Shown: positions 23,695 to 32,907 of the stretch, piece after piece
Numbering within the stretch: the stretch's first letter is position 1
Layout of the letters: each line of letters opens with the position of its first letter
Assembly: GCF_005543295.1 (NCBI RefSeq)
Contig: NZ_SRSG01000010.1
Location: forward strand, 1-64,000
DNA from: Halalkalirubrum salinum
Lineage (GTDB): Archaea > Halobacteriota > Halobacteria > Halobacteriales > Haloferacaceae
DNA: 64,000 nucleotides
Direction: 5' to 3'
The notes under the pieces: generated by a model
What the model saw: the letters and a program-made list of their open reading frames with translations, nothing else
What the model was told of the DNA's origin: nothing
Database searches by the model: none
Made by a program: the position numbers and the translations under genes

Positions 23695-25842
23695 ATGAGC
23701 GACAATCGCGGCGTCGAACTCACCGTCCAAAGCGCCGAAAAGCGCGACGCAGGGCGGGGTATCGCACGCCTTCCCTCCTCAGCGATGCGTGCACTCAGCG
23801 TTCTCAGCGGCGATACAGTCGTGATCGAAGCTGAGCGGACGACAGTTGCGAAAGTCTGGCCGGGCGGGCCGGGTGCGTCGGATGGAACGGTCAAGATCGA
23901 CGCCGATACCCGATCGAATGCGAGTGTGTCGGTTGGCGAGACAGTTCGAGTATATAAAGAGTCCGTACAGGCCGCGAAATCGGTTACCCTCGTGGCTCCA
24001 AGAGAACTTTCCGAAGCCGATCTCGATACCAAAACGATCGAGGCGGCAGTCAAAAGCGATCTTCGCGATCGACCGATACGGTCGGGTGAACATGTCCGAA
24101 TCGAGCGGTTGGCTGGGAATCGGTTTGTTGTGACAGAGACGACACCGTCAGGAACAGTTCGAGTGACAGCCGACACAACGGTATCGGTGACCCAAGTTGG
24201 ACGCATCAGCAAGGCGGTCGATCGGATGAGCCGCACCGATAGCGACGAGCCAACGCGGACCGACGGCGTCACCTACGAGGATATCGGTGGGCTGGACGAT
24301 GAACTCGAACTCGTCCGAGAAATGATCGAACTCCCGCTCTCGCAGCCAGGGGTGTTCACCCGACTTGGGATTGAACCGCCGAAGGGCGTACTCTTGCACG
24401 GCCCGCCCGGAACAGGAAAGACGCTGATCGCAAAAGCCGTCGCGAACGAGGTCGACGCGAGCTTTCGAACGATCTCGGGCCCCGAGATCATGTCGAAGTA
24501 CAAAGGCGAGTCCGAAGAGCGCCTCCGCGAGGTGTTCGAAGAGGCCGCAGAGAATGCGCCAGCGATTATTTTCATGGACGAGATCGACTCGATCGCCGGC
24601 AAACGAGACGATTCCGGCGATGTCGAAAATCGGGTCGTCGGCCAGCTGTTGACGCTCATGGACGGTCTCGATGCCAGAGGAAACGTAATCGTCATCGGCG
24701 CAACGAATCGCGTCGACTCGTTGGACATGGCGCTTCGTCGCGGTGGCCGCTTCGATCGTGAGATCGAGATCGGCGTTCCCGGTGAGGCAGGCCGTCGCGA
24801 GGTACTCGACGTCCACATCCGTCGAATGCCGCTGGCCGACGACGTCAACGTGGACAAGCTCGCCGCCCAGACCCACGGCTTCGTCGGGGCCGATCTGGCC
24901 TCGTTAGCGAAGGAGGCGGCGATGACTGCGCTTCGACGAGCGAGACACGCCAGTGAGCCGCTGGAATCTGTCGAAGTGACGCGATCGGACTTCGAGAGCG
25001 CGATGGCGAATGTCGAGCCAAGCGCGATGCGCGAGTACGTCGCCGAAACCCCCACAACAGACTTCGATGACGTGGGCGGACTCGAAACGGCGAAGACAAA
25101 TCTCGAACAGGCGGTGACGTGGCCGCTGCGGTACGGGCCGCTGTTCGACGCGGCAGATACGACGCCGCCGACCGGCGTGTTGTTACATGGGCCGCCAGGA
25201 ACCGGGAAAACGCTTCTCGCGCGAGCGATCGCCGGCGAAAGCGGGGTCAATTTCATTCAGGTCGAGGGGCCTGCACTGTTGGATCGCTACGTCGGTGAAT
25301 CGGAAAAATCAGTTCGGGAAGTGTTCGAGCGGGCCCGCCAGTCGGCCCCATCGATCCTGTTTTTCGACGAGATCGACGCGATTGCCGGTGATCGAGACGG
25401 GATCAGTGGAGATTCCGGTGTCGGCGATCGAGTGGTCTCACAGCTTCTGACCGAACTCGATAGGCTCGCGGACAACCCGAACCTCGTCGTCATTGCGGCA
25501 ACGAACCGCCGAGATGCGCTCGACCGCGCACTGTTGCGTCCGGGACGATTAGAACGCCACATCGAAGTGCCAGAGCCCGATCGAGACGCTCGCCGGGCGA
25601 TCTTCGACGTCCACACGCGAAACAAGCCGCTCGGCGATGACGTTGATCTGGACGGTCTCGCCGATCGGACAGAGGGGTACTCGGGGGCAGAGATCACTGC
25701 GATCTGCCGGGAAGCCGCGCTGCTTGCGATCATGGCAGTTGCGAGCGAACACGAAGGCGACGCCGCAAACGAACACGCCGACGAGGTGGTGCTCACCGCC
25801 GAGCGGTTCGAGCAGGCGCTGGCGACTCTTGAGGTGGATTAA
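23695..25842 (+). CDS. cdc48: Cdc48/VAT-type AAA+ ATPase
   Basis: A 715-residue unfoldase that forms hexamers, extracts proteins and feeds them to the proteasome. The N-domain (1-180) has the double-psi barrel start [21 protein letters not shown]1 and D2 each have Walker A GPPGTGKT (from about 236 and 499), Walker B ending FMDEIDSIA or FFDEIDAIA, and Arg fingers. The linker repeat [20 protein letters not shown] begins D1. It lacks the hydrophobic C-terminal tail of some archaeal homologs. Haloarchaea have several paralogs, so the exact copy is uncertain. Confidence 0.94.
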   Translation: MSDNRGVELTVQSAEKRDAGRGIARLPSSAMRALSVLSGDTVVIEAERTTVAKVWPGGPGASDGTVKIDADTRSNASVSVGETVRVYKESVQAAKSVTLVAPRELSEADLDTKTIEAAVKSDLRDRPIRSGEHVRIERLAGNRFVVTETTPSGTVRVTADTTVSVTQVGRISKAVDRMSRTDSDEPTRTDGVTYEDIGGLDDELELVREMIELPLSQPGVFTRLGIEPPKGVLLHGPPGTGKTLIAKAVANEVDASFRTISGPEIMSKYKGESEERLREVFEEAAENAPAIIFMDEIDSIAGKRDDSGDVENRVVGQLLTLMDGLDARGNVIVIGATNRVDSLDMALRRGGRFDREIEIGVPGEAGRREVLDVHIRRMPLADDVNVDKLAAQTHGFVGADLASLAKEAAMTALRRARHASEPLESVEVTRSDFESAMANVEPSAMREYVAETPTTDFDDVGGLETAKTNLEQAVTWPLRYGPLFDAADTTPPTGVLLHGPPGTGKTLLARAIAGESGVNFIQVEGPALLDRYVGESEKSVREVFERARQSAPSILFFDEIDAIAGDRDGISGDSGVGDRVVSQLLTELDRLADNPNLVVIAATNRRDALDRALLRPGRLERHIEVPEPDRDARRAIFDVHTRNKPLGDDVDLDGLADRTEGYSGAEITAICREAALLAIMAVASEHEGDAANEHADEVVLTAERFEQALATLEVD

Positions 25843-25869
25843 TGCGGTCGGCGTGCGAGAAGCCACCTG

Positions 25870-26280
25870 ATGACTGACGAAGAGCCACTCACGGAAGCAC
25901 CGCTGACCGACGCTCGTGCCGAACAGCTCACCCGAACCTGTCGGAGTGCGGTTGGAGACAACTGTCGATCGGTGATGTACTTCGATTCGACTAATTATAT
26001 GCAGGTGTATCTCCGGAGCGATCTCGAACAGGATGCCGACCAGATGTCTTTTATCGGCCACGAGTGGCACGATTTTAAAACGACCACAGACGCCTACAAA
26101 GGCTCCGAGTTGGGACAGTATCGATACACAATCCGGACCTTCGAGAACGGCTACCTTGTCCGCGCAGGTACACAAAACGCTGGCGCGTTCGTGACGACCG
26201 ACGGACTGACGATGCAAGACTTCGAGGCGCTTGCGACCGCAATTGTCGAGCTATTGGCAAGCTGGGACGATCGAGAGTGA
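25870..26280 (+). CDS. Conserved haloarchaeal protein, unknown function
   Basis: An acidic soluble protein of 136 residues beginning with a charged helix (TDARAEQLTRTCRSAV) followed by beta segments such as YMQVYLRSDLEQ and YTIRTFENGYLVR. I recall similar proteins across Halobacteria but no function. It starts 27 bases after cdc48 and may share its transcript, or have its own promoter inside the cdc48 end. Confidence 0.72.
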   Translation: MTDEEPLTEAPLTDARAEQLTRTCRSAVGDNCRSVMYFDSTNYMQVYLRSDLEQDADQMSFIGHEWHDFKTTTDAYKGSELGQYRYTIRTFENGYLVRAGTQNAGAFVTTDGLTMQDFEALATAIVELLASWDDRE

Positions 26281-26351
26281 CCACTCACGGGGTCGAAGCG
26301 AGATCGCCACAACTGGAAGATGTATCTGTCCGCATCACATAGCTGGAGACC

Positions 26352-27263
26352 GTGTCCAGTCACCCGGTAGCGTCGGCCCGTCGGTTCGTTCGATCGGTCC
26401 GGCAGTGGTGGTACACGACAAGCGGTAAACCCAGTCCGTTGGAGCTTGCGGTCTCGTTTGGTGCGATTCCAGCGGTCCTCACTGCTATTTGGATACTGCC
26501 GATCGGGTACGAGTGGGGGTTGAGCCTCGCGGCCGAGTCAATCCGCGAACCGGGCGTGCTGGTTTCGGCGTACACGCTCAACTACGTCCACGTTGACGCC
26601 CAGCACCTGTTCGATAACGTCCTCAACTACGTCGTCACGCTCGCAGCGATCTATCCGCTCGTCGGGATCGCAGGATGGCGGCAACGCCTGGCAGTCGCCG
26701 GGGGCGTCTATCTCACTATCGGGCCAGCGGCGATTACCTGGCTGACGCTGTCAGCGATTGGCGGAACAACACCACGGTTAACGGTCGGATTTTCCGGACT
26801 AACGGCGACCCTGCTCGGCTTTTTGCTCGTCGCGTTGTTCGCCGCCACCGAAGCGGCGACAGATCGCAGTATCCAAGCATCATGGGCAGTGATTCCGTTT
26901 GTGGTATCGATCGCAGCTACACTGTTGTTCTCTTCGATCGCACCTGTGCCGCTTCGGGGCGATCTCGTGGCCCTGTGTACGGGGGTCACGCTTTTTAGTA
27001 TCGGAGCGGTCCTCCGAAGCCGACCCCGGTACCCCTCGCTCGATGATCACGTGCTGCTCGCGATTCTCATCGGATCGACAATATACACAGTTGGGGTTCT
27101 CGGGGCACTGTTTTTGGTCCCGAACGGAACAAATATCTGGGGGCACTTCGGTGGATACCTGTTTGGATTCTCCTTTGCGTACGTCGCGTTCGTGGTTCCA
27201 GTGTCGCTTCTGCAAGTGATCTCGCAGAGCCGTGAGGCCGATCGCGATCGCCACAATCGGTGA
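26352..27263 (+). CDS. Rhomboid-family intramembrane serine protease
   Basis: A membrane protein of 303 residues with about seven hydrophobic helices. The rhomboid features are present: HVDAQHLFDNVLNYV (His/Asn helix), catalytic Ser148 in GFSG, and His265 in GHFGGYLFG. The Ser-His pair suggests an active protease that cuts membrane helices. The start is a GTG at 26352. A second, larger rhomboid-family gene is at 56332-58227. Confidence 0.85.
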   Translation: MSSHPVASARRFVRSVRQWWYTTSGKPSPLELAVSFGAIPAVLTAIWILPIGYEWGLSLAAESIREPGVLVSAYTLNYVHVDAQHLFDNVLNYVVTLAAIYPLVGIAGWRQRLAVAGGVYLTIGPAAITWLTLSAIGGTTPRLTVGFSGLTATLLGFLLVALFAATEAATDRSIQASWAVIPFVVSIAATLLFSSIAPVPLRGDLVALCTGVTLFSIGAVLRSRPRYPSLDDHVLLAILIGSTIYTVGVLGALFLVPNGTNIWGHFGGYLFGFSFAYVAFVVPVSLLQVISQSREADRDRHNR

Positions 27264-27288
27264 GCGCCGCCACCGCCCGCACCGAAAA

Positions 27289-27615
27289 TCAAAAGGGAAG
27301 CAGGGATCGAAGCCGACCGATCACGCCAGAACTTGATTCGGCCCGATAGCGTTCAAAAACCGGGTGAAGCACGTCGAGCACTTCGGTCTCGTTTTCGAAG
27401 CGCGACTGTGCGAGGCGATCAAACGCCTCCGAAAGTTCGACGGTGTTCCCGGAGCCATCGATGGGGACTGCCGTCGAGTCGACCGCTTGGACGATCTCCT
27501 CGGCCGTTGCGGGATACTCGATCTCAGCGTCGTCGAGGCGAGCAGCCAGCGCGGCAATACCAAATTCCAGGTGGTCGGGATCCGAAGAGTCGTTCGGCGG
27601 CGGGCGTGCGGCCAT
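27289..27615 (-). CDS. DUF5789-like small protein (second)
   Basis: A 108-residue acidic protein. DIAALAARLDDAEIEYPATA-like layout (read here as FGIAALAARLDDAEIEYPAT), a short beta segment, then LDVLHPVFERYR, resembles the small DUF5789-type proteins and the gene at 18729-19013. No function is known. The ATG at 27615 is used because the upstream open frame is Arg-rich. It is convergent with the rhomboid gene. Confidence 0.6.
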   Translation of the reverse strand: MAARPPPNDSSDPDHLEFGIAALAARLDDAEIEYPATAEEIVQAVDSTAVPIDGSGNTVELSEAFDRLAQSRFENETEVLDVLHPVFERYRAESSSGVIGRLRSLLPF

Positions 27616-27733
27616 TGCATGGTATTCGGAGATACTCGTTGAAAACAACTGTGGGTTCTGGCTGTCGGTCACACCGCGGACAGTTCGACGGACGATCGAT
27701 CGTTTTGGGCTACTGCGCTGCTCGGCTGATCGA

Positions 27734-28156
27734 TTACTCGATCGTCTCGATCGGTGGTTCGGCGTCAACAACCCGAAGCTCAACACCCCTCCCGGCACGA
27801 TCGAAGGCTGCGGTCGATTCATCGTCCCACGGCGGAATCGAGACAATGATCACGCCGGCGAGATCATCGCGTTTTGTCACGCCGAGTGGGCCGCTCGGGT
27901 GTGAAACAAACTTCGCGTCCGCACCACCGGCCGGGCGACCGAGGTCCATCCCGAACACGGAGTTGATCGAGCGGCCGGCGTCAGGGAGATACATGTCGGT
28001 GATAATCCGCGCATCCAGATCGACAATCCCGGCGAGATCAGCATCGAACTCATTGGCCGGCGTCGATCCAAGTGACAGCGTCACGTCGCCCGGATCAGCA
28101 GCCTCGGCTTGTTCGAGCAGTACCGACAACAGCCCACGGGTGATGTAGACAGCCAT
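27734..28156 (-). CDS. MPN/JAB-like protein with altered JAMM motif
   Basis: A 140-residue protein of a family found across Halobacteria. Residues 84-97 (VSHPSGPLGVTKRD) align exactly with the JAMM zinc motif HSHPx6SxxD of MPN/JAB isopeptidases, but the first His is Val84 and Ser is Thr94. His86 and Asp97 are kept. So it probably has the fold without normal metalloprotease activity. It starts one base after the MBL-like gene ends and is likely co-translated with it. Confidence 0.6.
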   Translation of the reverse strand: MAVYITRGLLSVLLEQAEAADPGDVTLSLGSTPANEFDADLAGIVDLDARIITDMYLPDAGRSINSVFGMDLGRPAGGADAKFVSHPSGPLGVTKRDDLAGVIIVSIPPWDDESTAAFDRAGRGVELRVVDAEPPIETIE

Positions 28157-28157
28157 T

Positions 28158-28844
28158 TCAGCGGGTGATGAGCGATTTGAGTGTCTTGCCGTACAGCGCC
28201 GGTGTTCGTCCGCGAGACCCGTCAAGCGCGTCCCGAAGTATGCGGCTGGCGTTTTCGTGAATGCCGTCACCGTGACCAACCAGAATTCGCTCAGGAGCGT
28301 ACGATTCGAGCGCGCGTTTCGGCGGGAACAGCCGAAGCATTGGATGTACCCCAAGTTGCTCGGTATCGGTCACGAAGTACGAGGCGGTCCCGACCGACTC
28401 GGGGACGACGAGCGTTCCGGTATCGGGGTTGTACAGGCCGGCTTCTTGCCACGGCGGCACTGACGAGTCGCGCACGACGAATGTTCGATAGCCCGTCTCA
28501 CCCAGCTGGTCGCCGAACCGCTTGACTGTCGCATCGAGTTTTGACTCAACACCAGTCATCCACTCGGGAATGTGAACCGCGACGTCGTGTCGGGCGGCGA
28601 TCGCCGCCGCGTCGCGTTTGTGTCGATCGAGACAGACGGCAACCCCAGCGACACCGCCGAACTCCGCAATCAGGTCGTCAAGTCCATCAGCGTCGACAGG
28701 GTCGACGAGCCAGACGCCGTCGTCGGTGGCGAGCGCGTGGCTCGCACGTTCCATCGTTTCGTCCGGGTAGGCGATCCATCCGACCCCGCCCTCGAAGCGA
28801 TCGATCTCGCGCAGCGCAGTCGACCCCGCGGCTTTCATCGGCAT
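28158..28844 (-). CDS. Metallo-beta-lactamase-fold-like protein, degenerate motif
   Basis: A 228-residue protein. The region VAVCLDRHKRDAAAIAARHD (69-87) occupies the place of the HxHxDH motif of the metallo-beta-lactamase fold, but reads DRHKRD. The later GHGDGI and the Asp/His-rich end resemble the fold's C-terminal part. It may be an inactive or changed hydrolase. It leads a two-gene unit with the MPN-like gene one base downstream. I am unsure of the fold assignment. Confidence 0.55.
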   Translation of the reverse strand: MPMKAAGSTALREIDRFEGGVGWIAYPDETMERASHALATDDGVWLVDPVDADGLDDLIAEFGGVAGVAVCLDRHKRDAAAIAARHDVAVHIPEWMTGVESKLDATVKRFGDQLGETGYRTFVVRDSSVPPWQEAGLYNPDTGTLVVPESVGTASYFVTDTEQLGVHPMLRLFPPKRALESYAPERILVGHGDGIHENASRILRDALDGSRGRTPALYGKTLKSLITR

Positions 28845-28918
28845 ACCGATCGCTACGGGCTACATCCGGTTAAATCGTGTCAGATGGATCGTGTGGGGTC
28901 GACCAAACGCGGGCTCGA

Positions 28919-29203
28919 TCAGAGCCGATCGGTGTTGATCTCGACGTCGGCCGGCGCGACAATGAGAAACCGCCGAAAGTGCATGAGTTCGCCGCCCATG
29001 TCTTTGATTTCGCGGGCAAATCCGGCAGCGAGCGAGTTGAGATCGCCCTCAACGGCGAGCACGAGCACGTTCCCGTCTTGAACCACACTGATCCACTCTT
29101 CGGGCGGCGTGGTGCCGTCAAGCACCCCGAGGACCACATCGTCTGTCGGCAGGTCCTCAAGATGGTCCTCAGCATCCCGGAGATTGAGGTCGAAATCACT
29201 CAT
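28919..29203 (-). CDS. DUF5779-like haloarchaeal protein
   Basis: A 94-residue acidic protein with the pattern DVVLGVLDGTTPPEEWI, GNVLVLAVEGDLNSLAAGFA and GELMHFRRFLIVAPADVEIN, which I recall as the Halobacteria-specific DUF5779. Its layout resembles a small ancient-type beta/alpha domain; no catalytic residues stand out. The ATG at 29203 is the family-like start. It is divergent from leuA across a 300-base gap. Confidence 0.78.
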   Translation of the reverse strand: MSDFDLNLRDAEDHLEDLPTDDVVLGVLDGTTPPEEWISVVQDGNVLVLAVEGDLNSLAAGFAREIKDMGGELMHFRRFLIVAPADVEINTDRL

Positions 29204-29507
29204 ACGACTACGGTTAGTTGGTGATCTCAAAAGGTTTCGGGAGCCGAGAGAGGCGTCGCCGAACACAGGTGAGCCAGGCAATCCAGACGCCCGAAGTTGA
29301 CAAACAGGGATACCACCTTCCCCTTCATATATAAATGACGACTGATATCGGTTTGTGTATTAGGTCTACAGACACATATTAATACAAGGCGCCCCGTCGG
29401 TGTACCGCGGTTTTAGCTATTCTTTTCAAGAGTCGAGGTGGACGGATGTCCAGTCGCTTCGGTACTCCAAAACGTATAAATACTCCCACGACCCAGGGCC
29501 AAGTACA
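29204..29507. other. Gap between DUF5779-like gene and leuA
   Basis: It holds several A/T boxes (about 29325-29334 and 29372-29380) and the leuA TATA box at 29475-29480. A start codon after the first box opens only 15 codons. I see no convincing gene. Confidence 0.5.
29475..29480 (+). promoter_or_regulatory. TATA box of leuA
   Basis: TATAAA is about 30 bases before the ATG at 29508. It excludes the ATG at 29446, which is the only upstream start in the main leuA frame. Confidence 0.6.
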
Positions 29508-30732
29508 ATGTCTCACAACGACACGGAGGATTTGTCGGGTACCCCGGCGGATCGAGTTCTTCCAGGGCACACTGGACAACACTGACGGGATTGAGTCAGT
29601 ACGAATTTTCGACACGACGCTACGTGACGGCGAGCAGTCGCCACGCACATCCTTTGATTACAACGACAAGCGCGAGATCGCCGAGATCCTCGATGATATG
29701 GGCACCCATGTCATCGAATCTGGGTTCCCAGTGAACTCCGAGCCTGAGTTTGAGGCGGTCGCGGACATCGCCGCAGCGACCGACACGACAACGTGTGGGC
29801 TGGCTCGGGTTGTCGACAAGGATATCGACGCTGCGATCGACGCCGGCGTGGACATGATCCACGTCTTCGTGAGCACAAGCGATGTGCAACTCGAAGACTC
29901 CATGCACGCCAGTCGTTCAGAAGCCAAACAACGCGCCGTCGAGAGCATCGAACGCGTCCGCGATGCGGGCGTCGAGGTGATGTTCTCGCCCATGGACGCA
30001 ACCAGAACCGACGAGCGATACCTCGTCGAGGTCATCGAGGCTGTCGATGAAGCCGGCGTGGATTGGATCAACATCCCGGACACGTGTGGGGTTGCGACCC
30101 CGACGCGGTTCGCGAAACTGGTTCGGACGGTCCGCGAACACACCGACGCGCGGGTCGACGTTCACGCACACGACGACTTCGGGTTGGCCTCGGCAAATGC
30201 CATCTCCGGGTTCGAAGCCGGTGCTCACCAGGCACAGGTGTCGGTTAACGGGATCGGCGAACGCGCTGGCAACGCGGCCTACGAAGAGGTCGTGATGTCT
30301 GCGGAGAGCCTGTACAACGTCGACACTGGGATCGACACGACCCGGATCACCGAGCTGAGCCGGATGATCGAGGAGAAATCCGACATCCCGATCCCGGCGA
30401 ACAAGCCGATCGTTGGGCGGAACGCCTTTGCCCACGAAAGCGGGATCCACGCCGCTGGCGTGATCGAAAACAGCGATACCTTCGAACCCGGCGTCATGAC
30501 CCCGGAGATGGTTGGGGCCCGCCGCGAGTTCGTGATGGGCAAACACACCGGCACTCATTCGGTCAGGAAGCGACTTGTTGAGGCCGGCTACGACCCAACT
30601 GAGTCGGAAGTCCGGGAGGTAACAAAGCGCGTCAAAGAGTACGGCGCGGAGAAACGCCGTGTGACTGACCAGGTCATTACGCGCTTTGCCGAAGAAGTTG
30701 GGGTCCGATCGACGGAGGAGGTCAGAATCTGA
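29508..30732 (+). CDS. leuA: 2-isopropylmalate synthase (apparent frameshift near start)
   Basis: An alpha-isopropylmalate synthase-type TIM barrel: IFDTTLRDGEQSP, HVIESGFPVNSEPEF, HAHDDFGLA and the FAHESGIHAAG metal/linker part. About 405 residues; it lacks the C-terminal leucine-feedback domain, so citramalate or homocitrate synthase are alternatives. Oddity: the only start next to the promoter, ATG 29508, opens MSHNDTEDLSGTPADR in another frame, which stops at 29583-29585. The enzyme frame continues as IEFFQGTLDNTDGIESV from 29551. Joining the two needs five extra bases, as if one copy of a GATCG repeat was lost near 29550. Confidence 0.85.
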
Positions 30733-30844
30733 TGGCGGTTTCACGGTTTTTTGCTCGCGAAGAGCGACAGCCGCAGGATTCACCATCACCGAGGGGCGTA
30801 CCTGCGCAACGCGGCCGTCAGCGGCCACCGATAACGCGTAATCG

Positions 30845-30852
30845 TTATATAT
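30845..30852 (+). promoter_or_regulatory. TATA box of ilv-leu leader
   Basis: TTATATAT is centred about 26 bases before the ATG at 30874, so the transcript should begin at or next to that start codon. Confidence 0.6.
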
Positions 30853-30873
30853 CTCCGATCGGATACAACAGGT

Positions 30874-30954
30874 ATGGTCTTGCAGTCGATCGATCTCCGC
30901 GTCTCGGCGTCCGGAGCGATCGCTGTCGACGGGTCGATTATTGTAGGGGTCTAA
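30874..30954 (+). CDS. Candidate leader peptide of the ilv-leu operon
   Basis: A 26-codon frame starting at the predicted transcript start. Eleven of 26 residues are Val, Leu or Ile, including the run ending SIIVGV just before the stop. The last codons form the left arm, and the TAA stop lies in the loop, of a perfect hairpin (30943-30961). The operon downstream makes exactly these amino acids. This matches the plan of bacterial ilv leader peptides; whether it works so in an archaeon is inference. Confidence 0.55.
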   Translation: MVLQSIDLRVSASGAIAVDGSIIVGV

Positions 30955-30961
30955 CCCCTAC
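30943..30961 (+). promoter_or_regulatory. Perfect hairpin overlapping leader peptide stop
   Basis: GTAGGGG (30943-30949) pairs with CCCCTAC (30955-30961) around TCTAA, which contains the leader's stop codon. A ribosome pausing at the final Ile/Val codons would prevent this stem from forming. Confidence 0.7.
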
Positions 30962-31006
30962 CACACCCACACCCCTCGTTTTGACGCACAACATTCGATC
31001 ACCAGC

Positions 31007-31025
31007 CCCGTCCAATCCGGACGGG
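31007..31025 (+). promoter_or_regulatory. Second hairpin in ilv-leu leader
   Basis: CCCGTCC (31007-31013) pairs with GGACGGG (31019-31025) around a five-base loop. It lies about 130 bases before ilvB and could be a terminator or an alternative structure. Confidence 0.55.
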
Positions 31026-31155
31026 CCGACCCACCCTCGACAGCAATGACAACCACGCTGACACGGACCCACAACGGAACCGAACGATCACGACCAACAG
31101 CCCGAACCGCTTGCGATCGGTTTGGCAACACCACACAACCCGCGAGGTCTCATCG

Positions 31156-32907
31156 ATGAGCGAACACGCACCACCGACACAGGAATCAGAAGCATCGACA
31201 GGCAAATCGACACCGACACAGGTCACAGATGGCTCGACTGCGATCGTCCGTGCGCTCGAAAACGCCGGAGTCGAACACGCCTTTGGCGTGCAAGGCGGCG
31301 CAATCATGCCGGTGTACGACGCGCTCTGGGACTCCGAGATTACCCACATCACGATGGCTCACGAGCAGGGCGCCTCGCACGCGGCGGACGCCTACGGCGT
31401 CGTCTCAGGGACGCCAGGCGTGTGCCTAGCGACGTCGGGTCCGGGGGCGACGAACCTCGTGACCGGGATCGCCGACGCCTCGATGGACTCGGATGCGATG
31501 ATCGCGCTGACCGGACAGGTTCCGAGCCACATGGTCGGTTCGGACGCATTCCAGGAGACAGACACGACCGGTGTGACCGCGCCAATCACGAAACACAACT
31601 ACTTCGCGTCAGATTCCGACACTGTCGGCAAGACGGTCGGCGAAGCGTTTGCACTGTCTGAGACAGGTCGTCCGGGGCCGACGCTTGTCGATCTTCCGAA
31701 GGACGTTTCCTTCGGAGAGACCGATCGGGATCCCGGAGAGCCAACGCCGCCACCGGGGTCGACACCGACACCGGCGGCGGATTCGGCGGCGGTCGACGCT
31801 GCCGTTGCGGCGATCGAACGCGCCGAACGGCCGCTGTGTCTGTTCGGCGGCGGCGTGATCAAAGCCGAGGCGTGCGAAGCGGCGCGGACATTTATCCACG
31901 AGTACGATATCCCCGCAGTCACGACGATGCCGGGAATCGGCACTGTGCCCGAAGACGACGAGCTCTGTCTATCCTGGGCAGGCATGCACGGGACTGGCTA
32001 CGCGAACATGGCGATTACACACACTGACTGTCTGATCGCCGTCGGTACCCGCTTCGACGATCGGCTCACCGGTGGAATCGAGACGTTCGCTCCGGAGGCC
32101 GAGGTCATCCATATCGACATCGATCCCGCGGAGATCTCGAAAAACATCCACGCGGACTACCCGCTCATTGGCGATGCCGCGACGGTGCTTGAACAGGTCC
32201 ACGACGCGATCGAGACGCCGCCAGCGACCCGCGAGTGGGTCGAGCAGTGTTCAGCGTGGAAAGACGACTATCCGATGGATTACCAGACGCCAGAAGACGA
32301 GCCTCTGCGGCCGGAGTTCGTCGTCGAAGCGTTCGACGAGGCGACCGGTGACGACACGATCGTCACCACCGGCGTCGGCCAACACCAGATGTGGGCGTCC
32401 CAGTACTGGACGTACAAAGAGCCGCGCACGTGGGTGTCCTCACACGGCCTCGGAACGATGGGGTATGGACTGCCCGCAGCGATCGGCGCGCGCTTTGCCG
32501 CAGACGACAGCCAGGATGTCATCTGTTTCGACGGCGATGGATCGTTCCTCATGACGATGCAGGAGCTGTCTGTTGCAGTCCGAGAAAACCTCGACATCAC
32601 GGTGGCAATTCTCAACAACGAGTACATCGGGATGGTCAGACAGTGGCAAGACGCCTTCTTTGAGGGACGACACATGGCCTCGGAGTACAATTGGATGCCC
32701 GAGTTCGACAAAATGGCCGAGGCGTTTGGCGCGAAAGGCTGGCGGGTCGACGACTACGACGAAGTCGCCGATGCGATCGAGGGCGCGCTCGAATACGACG
32801 GACCCTCCGTGATCGACTTCCACATCGATCCGCGGGCGAATGTCTACCCGATGGTTCCAAGCGGCGGAGCGAACGGCAAGTTTGCGCTGACGGAGGAGCA
32901 ACTATGA
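31156..32907 (+). CDS. ilvB: Acetolactate synthase, large subunit
   Basis: The ThDP- and FAD-dependent enzyme makes acetolactate and acetohydroxybutyrate, the first common step for Val, Leu and Ile. The 583-residue length and domains are typical: N-terminal Pyr domain with the catalytic Glu in TMAHEQGASHAADAYG, a middle FAD domain, and the C-terminal ThDP motif GDGSFLMTMQEL...NN. The first 25 residues are a polar haloarchaeal extension. It overlaps ilvN by four bases (ATGA). Confidence 0.96.
   Translation: MSEHAPPTQESEASTGKSTPTQVTDGSTAIVRALENAGVEHAFGVQGGAIMPVYDALWDSEITHITMAHEQGASHAADAYGVVSGTPGVCLATSGPGATNLVTGIADASMDSDAMIALTGQVPSHMVGSDAFQETDTTGVTAPITKHNYFASDSDTVGKTVGEAFALSETGRPGPTLVDLPKDVSFGETDRDPGEPTPPPGSTPTPAADSAAVDAAVAAIERAERPLCLFGGGVIKAEACEAARTFIHEYDIPAVTTMPGIGTVPEDDELCLSWAGMHGTGYANMAITHTDCLIAVGTRFDDRLTGGIETFAPEAEVIHIDIDPAEISKNIHADYPLIGDAATVLEQVHDAIETPPATREWVEQCSAWKDDYPMDYQTPEDEPLRPEFVVEAFDEATGDDTIVTTGVGQHQMWASQYWTYKEPRTWVSSHGLGTMGYGLPAAIGARFAADDSQDVICFDGDGSFLMTMQELSVAVRENLDITVAILNNEYIGMVRQWQDAFFEGRHMASEYNWMPEFDKMAEAFGAKGWRVDDYDEVADAIEGALEYDGPSVIDFHIDPRANVYPMVPSGGANGKFALTEEQL

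Larger units (their letters stand above)
30733..31155 (+). promoter_or_regulatory. Leader region of the ilv-leu operon
   Basis: This 420-base gap has a TATA box, a small open frame, two perfect hairpins, and then about 80 bases poor in G and T that look unstructured (31040-31120) before ilvB. The layout recalls a transcription attenuator. Confidence 0.55.

Noticed and set aside
29508-29585. Leader peptide for leuA
   Set aside because: The 25-codon frame is not rich in Leu codons and its sequence looks like the true LeuA N-terminus, so a frameshift explains it better.
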